From Verrucomicrobiota bacterium (GTDB lineage Bacteria; Verrucomicrobiota; Verrucomicrobiia; Limisphaerales; UBA11320), in the NCBI GenBank assembly GCA_016199985.1, contig JACQFQ010000041.1, forward strand, positions 1 through 64,000: a stretch of DNA of 64,000 bases. Direction: 5' to 3'. The notes below the pieces were generated by a model. It was not told the origin of the DNA. It worked only from the letters and a program-made list of their open reading frames with translations, and ran no database searches. Below are positions 53,886 to 62,581 of this stretch, piece by piece. Numbering within the stretch: the first letter of the stretch is position 1; each line of letters starts with the position of its first letter. The translations under genes were made by a program, and so were the position numbers.

Positions 53886-54055
53886 ATCAGCGTTTCGGAG
53901 CGCCGCGACGCCCTCGGGCCCGGCGGCTGCTCCACAAGGGACCATCACAGAACCCACGCGAAAATCGGAAGTCATTTCTGCAAGGGGCGTTCCTTCGGAG
54001 GAATCAAACTTGCCCGCGATCGAATCGCTCTCCAATACTCCGCCTCGTGATCCTC

Positions 54056-55441
54056 ATGAAACACGGCCTCTTTCCTCTGTTTCAAGCCGCGTGGAGCGCG
54101 CGCTGTGTTGGATTCGTGCTCGCCGCCGTCGCCGGCCTCGCCCCGATCGCTCTGCTCGCCCAGGAAGGAGGCGGACCTCCGTTGCGCGTGGGAGCCGCGT
54201 CGGTGGACCTGGTTGGGGATGATTCCATGGTCATCGCCGGCGGCATCACGGCGGGCAAGGCGCAGGGCCAGGAGGGGCGACTTCGCTGCGTCGCCACGGT
54301 CATCGAGCGCGCCGGAACGCGGGTCGCCATCGCCGCCTGCGACGTGCTCATGATGACTCGCGCGACCCTGGATCCGGTTGAGGAGGAGATCGAGAGAACA
54401 GTGGGCATTCCACGAAGCCATATCCTCGTCAATTGCACCCACACGCACCATGCCCCGAGCACGATGCGGATCCATGACTACGGCCCTGACGCCGCGTTCA
54501 CCGCGCAGGTCCAGAGGGCCATCGTGACGGCGGTGCGGTCCGCGGCCAACCAACTTGTGGATTGCCGTTTCTTTTTTGCGTTGGGCGAAGAGAGGACGGT
54601 CGGACAGAACAGCCGCGTGCTCCTGGACGACGGACAAATCTTCTGGATCGGCCCCCGCACAAACTTCGTTCGAGCCACCGGCCCCTTCGATCCGGAGCTG
54701 CCCGTTCTTGCTTTCAAGGATGGCGCCGACGCGTGGCGGTCGATTCTCTTCAACCACAGCACGCACACCATCGGCGCGAAAAGCCCGGGGAAGCGCTCGG
54801 CTAGCATTTACGGCCTGGCGACGCAGGAGTTGGAGGCCGAGTTGGGTGGCGTGGTGACTTTCCTCGAGGGCGCTTCAGGGTCCACACATAATCTGGAGCT
54901 GACAGGAGAAGAGTGCGTGCGGCGCGTTGGCCGGAGCGTGAAGGAGACTTTAGCCAAGGTTCAGCCGCGCCGTCTCGACCAGATCGCCGCGGCCAAGCGG
55001 CTTGTGAACTACCGGGTGCGGTACTTCGACGAGGAAGCCGAGGCCGCCGCTGTGGAGCGCTACTGCCGCAAGTACGCGCCCGGCGGCGCCGAGGTGATCG
55101 CGCGCGTGTTTCGAAGCATGCGCTCCGAGCTGGCGTCCCAGCAGGGCGACTCGCGGTCGACCTGGGTCCAGGCGATCCGGCTCGGCGACATCGCAATCGT
55201 CGGCGTTCCCGCCGAGTACTTCACCCAACTCGGGATCGACATCAAGAACCGGTCTCCCTTCCGACACACCTACATCGCCGAGCTCGCGAACGACTGGATC
55301 GGCTACCTGCCCAATCTCGAGGCGCACAAGCTGGGCGGGTACCAGGTATGGACCGGATTCCACAGCTACGCGGAAGCCGGAACAGGCGAGAAGATCGCCG
55401 ACGTCGCCGTGAGCCTCCTGCAGCAACTCGCAAAGCCATGA
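54056..55441 (+). CDS. Exported neutral/alkaline ceramidase-like protein
   Basis: 461 residues with a signal peptide (core CVGFVLAAVAGLAPIALLA). It resembles the N-terminal catalytic part of neutral ceramidases found widely in PVC bacteria: 'LRVGAASVDL', 'RVAIAACDVLMMTRATLD', 'ILVNCTHTHHAPSTM' (zinc-binding histidines), 'SILFNHSTHTIG' and 'IRLGDIAIVGVPAEYFTQLG'. Proteins of this group may act on lipids, but most PVC members are untested. Its stop overlaps the next gene's start (ATGA), so the two are coupled. Divergent from the GYF/VOC gene. Confidence 0.87.
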   Translation: MKHGLFPLFQAAWSARCVGFVLAAVAGLAPIALLAQEGGGPPLRVGAASVDLVGDDSMVIAGGITAGKAQGQEGRLRCVATVIERAGTRVAIAACDVLMMTRATLDPVEEEIERTVGIPRSHILVNCTHTHHAPSTMRIHDYGPDAAFTAQVQRAIVTAVRSAANQLVDCRFFFALGEERTVGQNSRVLLDDGQIFWIGPRTNFVRATGPFDPELPVLAFKDGADAWRSILFNHSTHTIGAKSPGKRSASIYGLATQELEAELGGVVTFLEGASGSTHNLELTGEECVRRVGRSVKETLAKVQPRRLDQIAAAKRLVNYRVRYFDEEAEAAAVERYCRKYAPGGAEVIARVFRSMRSELASQQGDSRSTWVQAIRLGDIAIVGVPAEYFTQLGIDIKNRSPFRHTYIAELANDWIGYLPNLEAHKLGGYQVWTGFHSYAEAGTGEKIADVAVSLLQQLAKP

Positions 55442-58419
55442 ACATTCCCTTCGCGACCCGCGCGATATCGACGTCTCCACGTCCGTGGTTTTCAGCGTTG
55501 GCATCCCGCTCGCGGTTACCCGGGCTTTTGATCGTCCCCTTGGGCCTCGTCCTCGGGGCCCCAAGCGGGGCCGCCCCCGGCGCCGCGCCGAAGTCGCCGG
55601 CGGAGGAGGCCGCCACGTTCGACTGGGCGGACCCGCTGCTCACCGCGGACCTCGTCGCCGCGGAGCCCGACGTGGTCAGCCCTGTCGCGATGACCTGGGA
55701 CGCGAGCGGACGCCTCTTTGTCGCGGAGATGCTCGATTATCCGGTGGGCGCCGCCTCGGGACGCATCCGGATGCTCGAGGACAAGGACGGCGACGGACGA
55801 TACGAGACCTCGACAATCTTCGCGGACTCGCTTTCGTTTCCCAACGGCGTGATGGCGTGGTCCGGAGGCGTGCTGGTGACGGCCGCCCCCGATATTCTTT
55901 TCCTCAAGGACACCGACAATGATGGCAAGGCCGATGTGCGACGAGTTCTGTTCACAGGCTTCGCGGAGGGCAATCAGCAGCTTCGGGTGAACGGGCTTCA
56001 CTGGGGCATCGACGGATGGATCTACGGCGCGAATGGGCGCAGCGACGGCGAGGTTCGCGGGGTGGATGGCGGACGGCCGGTTTCCATCCGCGGCTCGGAC
56101 TTTCGATTGCGGCCCGACTCGGGCGCGTTCGAGTTGGTGGCGGGACGAAGCCAGTTCGGCCTGGCCCGCGACGATTGGGGCAACCGGTTTCTTTCGTGGA
56201 ACACGATCCCCATCCGCCACGACGCGTTGCCGCGTCAGTATCTCGAGCGCAACCCGCGATTGTCTCCCTCGGCCGGTCTCATCCCGTTGGTTCCGCCTCT
56301 GGATGAAGGCCGCGTGTATCCGCGAAGTCTTCCGCCCATGACCTTCAACCAGGAGTCCACGTCCCACTTCAACGCGCTCGCCGGACTCGCGGTTTATCGT
56401 GGCGACCTTCTGCCTCGGGCGTATTACGGCAACGCGTTCGTGGGTGAATCGCTCCGAAACCTCGTTCATCGCCGCGCGCTGGAGCCTCAAGGCGCCACGT
56501 TCACCGCGAAGCGCATGGAGAGGGAGACCGAGTTCCTGACCGCGAAGGATCCCTGGTTTCATCCCGTGAACTTCGCGACGGGCCCTGATGGAGCGCTCTA
56601 CATCGCGGATTTTTATCGGCTATGGGTGGAGCATCCGGGATTCGTGCCTGAGAAGCTGCGATCGCAGCACGACTGGCGGGAGGGCGCGAACCATGGACGG
56701 ATCTGGCGCGTGCGGCCGAAGACCACGGTGAATCGAGCGCTCAAGCCCTCCCTGGCGAACGCTCCGACCACCAACCTGGTTCAGGCGCTCCAGGATCCCA
56801 ACGGCTGGAGGCGCGATACCGCGCAGCGATTGCTTGCCGAGCGTCGGGACGCCGAGGCGCGCGGTCCGCTCAAGGAACTGCTCGCCCGGTCGCCGCGGGC
56901 GGAGGCTCGCGCTCTTGCTTTGCACACCCTCGAGTTGCTCGATGGGTTGGATGAAACAAACCTGGTCGCGGGCTTCGGCGACGCCAACGGGAATGTGCGG
57001 GCGATCGCGGTTCGGTTGAGCGAGCCGCGGCTGACCAACTCCCCGTTTCTGCAGAAGCGCGCGATGGCTCTCGCCCGCGACCGGGAGCCGCGCGTTCGTT
57101 TGCAGGTCGCCCTGGCCGCGGGAGGCCTCTCGCTCCTGGATCGCATCGATCCGCTTTATCAAGGGAGCCAGACCACCACGTCGGATGGATTGATGGCTCT
57201 TGCCATTCGGAGCAGCGCCGGCGATCGCCCCTGGCCTTTGTTGGAACAGATCCTTTGGGGCGAGCGGACTTATCAAGAGGCGACGGAGGATCGTCTCTCG
57301 TTCTTCAGCGCGCTGGCGGGCGATGTGGGAGTCGTGGGACCTGAGCAAGACCGCAATTCCCTCGTCGCGATGCTCGTGAACTTCAGGTCGCGCGGCCTCA
57401 CGGTGAAACACGTGGCGTTGGCGGCGGGCTTGCTCGACGGATGGGCCGTCGCGGATCCATCATGGCACGATCATCTCAAGGCGCAGACGGAGGCGGACGA
57501 TCGAAAAGCCTGGCTGCGCGACATGGAGGAGCTCGCGCGCAGCGTGGCGCTGGACTCCCAGTCCACGGACGCGGGACGTCGATCCGCGTTGACCCTGCTT
57601 GTTCGCGACGGCAGCGATCCGGCGTTGGCCGTGGTTCGCGGATTCCTCAGTCCGGCCAGCATGGCGTCCTTGCAGATGGAAACCGCCAAAGTGCTCGCGG
57701 AGAAGGCTCCCCCCGCGGCGCTTCGAGCGGTCTACAACGATTGGACCACTTACTCGACGCCAGCGCGGAGGGCGTTGCTGGGCGCGTCGCTGAAGAACGC
57801 GGAGACGGTCGCGGTTCTCCTGGAGGCCCTGGAGCGAAAGAAGGTGGCGTCCACGGAACTCGATCCCACGACGATTCAAGGCTTGAGGCAGATCCCCGTG
57901 CCGGATTTGGCGGCGCGGGCCGCGGAGATTTTGGGCGAGAGGCTTTCGTCCGATCGACAAAAGGTGGTGGACTCCTTCGCGTCCGCGATGACGACGCCGG
58001 GCGACGCGCGACGGGGCGCGCAGACTTTCGCGAAGCTGTGCCTCTCCTGCCACAAGCTCGGCGCGAAAGGCGTGGCGGTTGGGCCGGACTTGTCCGGCGT
58101 CGCGTCGCGTCCACGAGAAGCCTTGGTCGTGGACATTCTCGATCCGAGCCGGCAGGTCGCCGCGGACTACGTGAACTACGGCGTGCTGACGGACGGAGGG
58201 GAGGTCATCACCGGCTTGATCGTCGCGGACCTTCCGACGGGCGTCACGTTGCGCCGTCCCAATCTGCCTGATGAACGAATCCCGCGCGAAAAAATCAAGG
58301 CGCTGGAAGCCAGCGGACGCAGCCTCATGCCGGATGGATTGGAAGCGGGAATGGTCGTCGGAGATCTTTCCGATCTCCTGGAGTTCCTCACCCATCCCAA
58401 CCCGTCGCTCCTGCCGTGA
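55438..58419 (+). CDS. PVC-type heme-binding CxxCH protein with HEAT-like repeats
   Basis: 993 residues. A signal-like segment (LPGLLIVPLGLVLG) is followed by a beta-propeller of the membrane-bound dehydrogenase type: 'PVAMTWDASGRLFVAEMLDYP', 'NGVMAWSGGVLVTAAPDILFL', 'VNGLHWGIDGWIYGANGRSDG', 'HFNALAGLAVYRGDLLPRAYYGNAFVGE'. Residues ~430-830 form alpha-helical HEAT-like repeats. The end is a cytochrome c domain with heme motif 'CLSCHKLG' and 'VDILDPSRQVAADYVNYGVLTDGGEVITGLIV'. Electron transfer from a sugar or alcohol oxidation is the family expectation. Coupled to the ceramidase-like gene. Confidence 0.92.
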   Translation: MNIPFATRAISTSPRPWFSALASRSRLPGLLIVPLGLVLGAPSGAAPGAAPKSPAEEAATFDWADPLLTADLVAAEPDVVSPVAMTWDASGRLFVAEMLDYPVGAASGRIRMLEDKDGDGRYETSTIFADSLSFPNGVMAWSGGVLVTAAPDILFLKDTDNDGKADVRRVLFTGFAEGNQQLRVNGLHWGIDGWIYGANGRSDGEVRGVDGGRPVSIRGSDFRLRPDSGAFELVAGRSQFGLARDDWGNRFLSWNTIPIRHDALPRQYLERNPRLSPSAGLIPLVPPLDEGRVYPRSLPPMTFNQESTSHFNALAGLAVYRGDLLPRAYYGNAFVGESLRNLVHRRALEPQGATFTAKRMERETEFLTAKDPWFHPVNFATGPDGALYIADFYRLWVEHPGFVPEKLRSQHDWREGANHGRIWRVRPKTTVNRALKPSLANAPTTNLVQALQDPNGWRRDTAQRLLAERRDAEARGPLKELLARSPRAEARALALHTLELLDGLDETNLVAGFGDANGNVRAIAVRLSEPRLTNSPFLQKRAMALARDREPRVRLQVALAAGGLSLLDRIDPLYQGSQTTTSDGLMALAIRSSAGDRPWPLLEQILWGERTYQEATEDRLSFFSALAGDVGVVGPEQDRNSLVAMLVNFRSRGLTVKHVALAAGLLDGWAVADPSWHDHLKAQTEADDRKAWLRDMEELARSVALDSQSTDAGRRSALTLLVRDGSDPALAVVRGFLSPASMASLQMETAKVLAEKAPPAALRAVYNDWTTYSTPARRALLGASLKNAETVAVLLEALERKKVASTELDPTTIQGLRQIPVPDLAARAAEILGERLSSDRQKVVDSFASAMTTPGDARRGAQTFAKLCLSCHKLGAKGVAVGPDLSGVASRPREALVVDILDPSRQVAADYVNYGVLTDGGEVITGLIVADLPTGVTLRRPNLPDERIPREKIKALEASGRSLMPDGLEAGMVVGDLSDLLEFLTHPNPSLLP

Positions 58420-58461
58420 GAGGTGGGAAGGTCGAAGGACTCGTCGTGACCGTCAGGGGCC

Positions 58462-59178
58462 TTAAGCGTGCGCTCGTGGCGTTTCATGAGCGCGTTTCCA
58501 GAACGCGAGCGTCCCAACCAGAACGAGGAGCGCGGCCGCGAACTGATATCCGGACAAGCCTGATTCCCACTTTGGAGTCGCGCGAAGCGGTTCGTGCGCG
58601 ATTCGGAAGCAGCCATAGGCGATCAGGTAGAGATGGAAGTGCTGTCCGGTCAGGAGCTGGCGGCGCCTCATGAGCCAGAACGCGGCGAGCGCGAGAAGGT
58701 TGAACACGAACTCCATCGGAACCGCCGGCCACCGGGGCGTGCCCTGCTGATCCACGAGCGCCCACGGACCCGCGTCGCAGACGCGTCCCAGACAACAGCC
58801 GGCGCGCCAACATCCAATCCGTCCCAGAGCCACGCTCGCGGGCACGACGCTCGCGAAGAGATCTCCTGTCACCCGGGTGTAGCTCATCGCGCGCTTCGCG
58901 CACTCCACGCCGATGAATCCACCCAGCAGGGCGCCGATCACGGTCTTGCCCGAGGCCAGGCGCGCCCAGCGATCCGGCTCGCTCCAGTCTCCCCGCCCCT
59001 CGATGAGAATGTAGAGCGCCTTTGCGCCGAGGAACGCGCCGGCGAGCGCCGCGATGAACACCCCCATCAGCCGCGGTTCGTGCCGCGCCTGCCGCATCCA
59101 AAACAGGGCGCTCAGAACGATGGCGAGGATCAGGAGTCCGCCATAGACGGTGTTCGATGAAATGGAGTTGTCCGTCAT
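58462..59178 (-). CDS. Lgt-like polytopic membrane protein (divergent)
   Basis: 238 residues with about seven hydrophobic segments. It belongs to the prolipoprotein diacylglyceryl transferase superfamily: 'LAGAFLGAKALYILIE', 'GKTVIGALLGGFIGVECAK' and the signature 'ALGRIGCWRAGCCLGRVCD'. In canonical Lgt the signature is GRIGNFINGE; here the Asn and Glu positions are both Cys, and the catalytic His region 'HGG' reads LGG. It is therefore unlikely to be the housekeeping Lgt. The gene begins 39 bases after the radical SAM gene ends, in the same direction, so a joint lipid-modifying job is suspected. Confidence 0.82.
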   Translation of the reverse strand: MTDNSISSNTVYGGLLILAIVLSALFWMRQARHEPRLMGVFIAALAGAFLGAKALYILIEGRGDWSEPDRWARLASGKTVIGALLGGFIGVECAKRAMSYTRVTGDLFASVVPASVALGRIGCWRAGCCLGRVCDAGPWALVDQQGTPRWPAVPMEFVFNLLALAAFWLMRRRQLLTGQHFHLYLIAYGCFRIAHEPLRATPKWESGLSGYQFAAALLVLVGTLAFWKRAHETPRAHA

Positions 59179-59217
59179 GTCCGGGACGCGTCGCCTGCCG
59201 ATCGAGAATCCTTTCGC

Positions 59218-60684
59218 TCAGCTGGCGCCGCTTGAGAGGCGGGCTGATGACGCCAAGGGACTCGCCGGGCCGCGGGCCGCGTAGTGGCGACAAAACGAGT
59301 CGAGGCTGCCGTCGGGCCGGATCACATGCGTGCAGCACCGATCAATGCGGTCCTGGTCCCAGGTCCAGGCGTCCATGAAAGGCTTCACCATGATTCGAAA
59401 CGCCATCGACGCGTGAAGCTCCAGCCCCTTCAGCACCGCGCCCAGGGGCTCGGAATCACAACCGCATCGCCACAGGTCGTCCAGTCTGTATTGAAGTCGA
59501 TCGCGCAGAAATCCCTGCACCTGCGAGAAGTCAAGGAACTCGCTGATGCTTCGCGTGCCCTGGCCGTTGGGCAGCCGGAGCAGGTAGCCGATCGTGGCGC
59601 AGTTCGGATCGCCGCAGGGCAGCGGCGTGAAATCCTCCAGACGGAGGCGGCCTTCCGATTGCCCCACGGCGTTGAGCAGAATGTCCGCGGTGTTGAGTCG
59701 CTCGGGAGAGAGCGTTGTCGCGGGCGGCCGGGCCTGTGGAGGCGCGAACCGTCCGCTTTGAAAGAAAGGCTGGAACGTGATGCCGTGAACCGCTGGATGC
59801 TCAAGGCCGAACGCTATCGACTCCCACAGCTGATCCACGTTGGCGGCCGTGACCGTCATCGCCAGCGTGGTCGGAATCTCCATGGCGCCGGCGCGCTCTA
59901 TGGCCAGCCTACGCGTCGCGCGAAGGTCGGCGCCGCGCAGATCCCGCTGGCCTGTCTCGCGGGGTCCGTCGAATTGGAGATACAGCTGCACCTTCCGGCG
60001 CTTCGCCGCCTCGGCCAGCCGGGACGCAAATCCGGCGTCGTGCGCGATCCGAACTCCGTTGGTGTTCAGAAGCGTGTAGTCGATCTTCGGATGCCGCTGC
60101 GCCCATTCCAGAATCTCGAAGAAGTCGGGGTGCAGCGTCGGCTCGCCGCCTGACAGCTGCAGGATCTCGATGCCTCCCTTGCGCTCGATCACGCTCTCGA
60201 TCCTTCGCTTCACGTCGGCCACCGGAACGCTGTCCTTCCCCGGTGTCTCGCTCCACGGCGCGTCGGCGTAGCATGTGGGACACGATAGATTGCAGCTGCT
60301 GACAATCTCGATGAGCGCGAGGCACGTGGAGAGTTTCTCAAATGGAGGAGGCTGAGGGGAGAGCGCGTTTCTCCCCAGGGTGACTGGCGCCGGGCCCGCC
60401 GCGGAGCATCCACAAGCGCCGCTGAGGCAGGCGGACGCGTCGGACGCGCCGCGGGAGAGCCAGTAGAATCGGGCGTCCGAGGCCAGGCACGCGGAAAAAA
60501 GACCGTGCGAAGGACACACGCGATCCAGGAAGACCCTCGGCGTGGTCTCGTGGGTTTTCCAGACCTCTGCCGGGCAACCCGCCTGGCACACGGGACAACG
60601 GCTCGAAGTCTTCTTCAGCAGCGTTCGGGCGGAGTGGGGCGTTGTGAGTATCCCGGGAACTGAATGGGGAGGCACCGGTGTCAT
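59218..60684 (-). CDS. Radical SAM protein of the MJ0619/tetraether-synthase type
   Basis: 488 residues. The N-terminal part holds many cysteines (C30, C33, C37, C57, then C86, C91, C93), fitting metal sites. The radical SAM motif is 'CNLSCPTCY' (C131, C135, C138), followed by 'LQLSGGEPTLHPDFFEIL' and the typical 'LYLQFDGPRETGQRDLRGADLRATRRLAIERA'. The C-terminal third has 'PCGDPNCATIGYLL', 'RCGCDSEP' and 'RCCTHVIRPDGSLDSFCRHYA', matching extra Fe-S cluster ligands. Such enzymes in archaea join lipid chains; relatives in bacteria are linked to unusual membrane lipids. The actual reaction here is unknown. Confidence 0.88.
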   Translation of the reverse strand: MTPVPPHSVPGILTTPHSARTLLKKTSSRCPVCQAGCPAEVWKTHETTPRVFLDRVCPSHGLFSACLASDARFYWLSRGASDASACLSGACGCSAAGPAPVTLGRNALSPQPPPFEKLSTCLALIEIVSSCNLSCPTCYADAPWSETPGKDSVPVADVKRRIESVIERKGGIEILQLSGGEPTLHPDFFEILEWAQRHPKIDYTLLNTNGVRIAHDAGFASRLAEAAKRRKVQLYLQFDGPRETGQRDLRGADLRATRRLAIERAGAMEIPTTLAMTVTAANVDQLWESIAFGLEHPAVHGITFQPFFQSGRFAPPQARPPATTLSPERLNTADILLNAVGQSEGRLRLEDFTPLPCGDPNCATIGYLLRLPNGQGTRSISEFLDFSQVQGFLRDRLQYRLDDLWRCGCDSEPLGAVLKGLELHASMAFRIMVKPFMDAWTWDQDRIDRCCTHVIRPDGSLDSFCRHYAARGPASPLASSARLSSGAS

Positions 60685-60761
60685 CTCGCCCTAGACATAG
60701 GGGAGCGCAGCGACGTCAACAAGGAGGAAAGCGCTTCCGTTCCGCGGAACGCGCGGCGCCA

Positions 60762-61205
60762 TCACGAGTGCGCCACGGTCAGCCTGTAGCGCGTGAAGTC
60801 TCCTTCAAACATGTCGGGGCAGGCGGCTTCCCGATCCAGGCCGGCGACCTTGTCGAGCAGGGTGCGCAGGAGCATTCCCATCGGGGCTCGGGCGATGCGC
60901 ATCAGGACGCCATGAGGCGGACGATGCCAAGGCTCGATCGCGGCGCTGTTCGTGACGCTGACGCCGCTGGTGCAACTGATCTGGCAGCACAGCTCGATGG
61001 GGATCGTGTCCTCGCGAGGAGCGAAGAGCATCCCATAGAAGTGGGCGGGCGGCAGATAGAAAGCAATGAACTCCGACTCCGACTCCGACACGCCGACGCA
61101 GACAAACGGCCCGATTTCCGTGAATCCCAATGCGCGCATTTGGGCCTTCTGGGCCAGAACCTTGTCGATGCCTTCCCAGGAATGCGCTTGTACTCGTTTG
61201 ATCAC
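60762..61205 (-). CDS. Hypothetical protein, first gene of the radical SAM/Lgt-like cluster
   Basis: 147 residues from a GTG at 61205 preceded by GGGAG. I do not recognise the family. It is soluble and has a mixed pattern of strands and helices: 'IGPFVCVGVSESESEFIAFYLPPAHFYGMLFAPREDTIPIELCCQISCTSGVSV', with three cysteines in 'LCCQISC'. It ends 77 bases before the radical SAM gene starts, same direction, so it is likely part of the same transcript and may be a partner or regulator. Confidence 0.65.
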   Translation of the reverse strand: MIKRVQAHSWEGIDKVLAQKAQMRALGFTEIGPFVCVGVSESESEFIAFYLPPAHFYGMLFAPREDTIPIELCCQISCTSGVSVTNSAAIEPWHRPPHGVLMRIARAPMGMLLRTLLDKVAGLDREAACPDMFEGDFTRYRLTVAHS

Positions 61206-61587
61206 AGTGAACTCCCGTCTGGTTTGGTGTGTTTCCGCCCGACGCCGTCCGTTTTGGGCGCTCCGCCCTTCCATCGGTGGCGGCAATCCAAACCTGAAAT
61301 TGCAACCGTCATCGGCTTGACTCTACGCCGCTTGCGCTCTGCCCCGTTTCAGGACTGTGAGGAGGCTGTTGTTCACCCAGCGCATCGGAACGTTATGGCC
61401 GTCCCTGCTGTAGCTCGGGCTCAGCGGCGACGCCGCGACCTCAGAAGACGCTAACGCCCAACAAAGCCCCGGCTAGTTCCTTGACAGTCCAAAGGCGGAG
61501 GTGGTTTAAGTGCGTTTGAAACGAACCGATTTGCCATGGAGTCATGGAGAATTCGACCTTATCAATTCAATCCTGGGTGCTTCCCTT
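61206..61587. other. Intergenic region between divergent genes
   Basis: No supported gene. It separates the minus-strand radical SAM cluster from the plus-strand DUF2167 gene and must contain both promoters. No clear regulatory motif is visible to me. Confidence 0.35.
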
Positions 61588-62538
61588 ATGAACGTGAACG
61601 CCGCTTCAATGCTTCGTGTCCTTGGCCTTTTGCTGTCGCTGCTGCTGCCGGCCTCCGCCGCCGACACCGCCGCGGACGCGGGCGCCGATGTCGATGAAAA
61701 GACGAGCGCTGGCAAGAAGAGGATCCAGGAGGCGCGCACCGCGGAGACGATGTTCAAGGATGTGACGTGGGTGAAGGGGCCGGCCAGCGGCCAGATGAGG
61801 TCGCAGGCCGAGATCAAGGTGCCCTCGGGCTTTCGTTACGCGGACGGGGAGGGAACCCGGACGGTGCTGAAGCGCTTTGGCAACCTGACGTCGGGCGCCG
61901 AGGTCGGGCTTCTCGCGCCTCAATCCATGGACTGGTTCGTGGTGTTCGAGTTCGACGCCACCGGCTATGTGAAGGACGATGACAAGGACAAGCTCGACGC
62001 CGCCAAGATGCTGAAGTCGATCAAGGAGGGCACCGAGCGCGCCAACGAAGTGCGCAAGGAGCGGGGCCTCCCGACCATGAAGATTATCGGCTGGGACCAG
62101 GAGCCGCACTACGACTCCGAGACGCACAATTTGGAATGGGCCTTGCGCGGCGAGAGCGAGGGAGGCCAGCAGGTGGTGAACTACAACACGCGGCTGCTCG
62201 GGCGGCGCGGTGTCATGGAAGCTCAGCTCGTCGTCGAGCCCGACCGTCTGGAGAAGACTCTTCCCGAGTTCAAAAAGCTCCTGGAGGGATATGAATTCAG
62301 GTCCGGCGAGCGCTACGCCGAGTACCGTCAGGGAGACAAGCTCGCGGCTTATGGCCTGGCCGCCCTCGTCACCGGAGGAGCCGTGGCCATCGCGGCCAAG
62401 ACCGGATTGCTCACCGCGGCGATTCTGTTTTTTAAGAAGTTCTTCAAGCTCGTCATCGTGGCGATCGTTGGGGTTTGCGCCTGGGTGAAGAAGCTGTTCA
62501 CCGGCCGGTCCTCTCAGGATCACCACCAGCTCCGCTGA
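61588..62538 (+). CDS. DUF2167 family membrane protein
   Basis: 316 residues from ATG 61588 with a signal peptide (LRVLGLLLSLLLPASAADTA). The periplasmic part has DUF2167 features: 'AEIKVPSGFRYADGEGTRTVLKRFGN', 'DWFVVFEFDATGYVKDDDKDKLDAAKMLKSIKEGTERANEVRKERG', 'IIGWDQEPHYDSETHNLEWALRGESEGG', 'NYNTRLLGRRGVMEAQLVV'. Near the C-terminus come two hydrophobic stretches (AAYGLAALVTGGAVAIAAKTG and FFKLVIVAIVGVCAWV). Function in the family is not known. The next gene starts 43 bases later on the same strand. Confidence 0.88.
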   Translation: MNVNAASMLRVLGLLLSLLLPASAADTAADAGADVDEKTSAGKKRIQEARTAETMFKDVTWVKGPASGQMRSQAEIKVPSGFRYADGEGTRTVLKRFGNLTSGAEVGLLAPQSMDWFVVFEFDATGYVKDDDKDKLDAAKMLKSIKEGTERANEVRKERGLPTMKIIGWDQEPHYDSETHNLEWALRGESEGGQQVVNYNTRLLGRRGVMEAQLVVEPDRLEKTLPEFKKLLEGYEFRSGERYAEYRQGDKLAAYGLAALVTGGAVAIAAKTGLLTAAILFFKKFFKLVIVAIVGVCAWVKKLFTGRSSQDHHQLR

Positions 62539-62581
62539 CAGTTGCTTTCGGGCGTCGCCGAGCCGATGATCCGCGCCTTGC

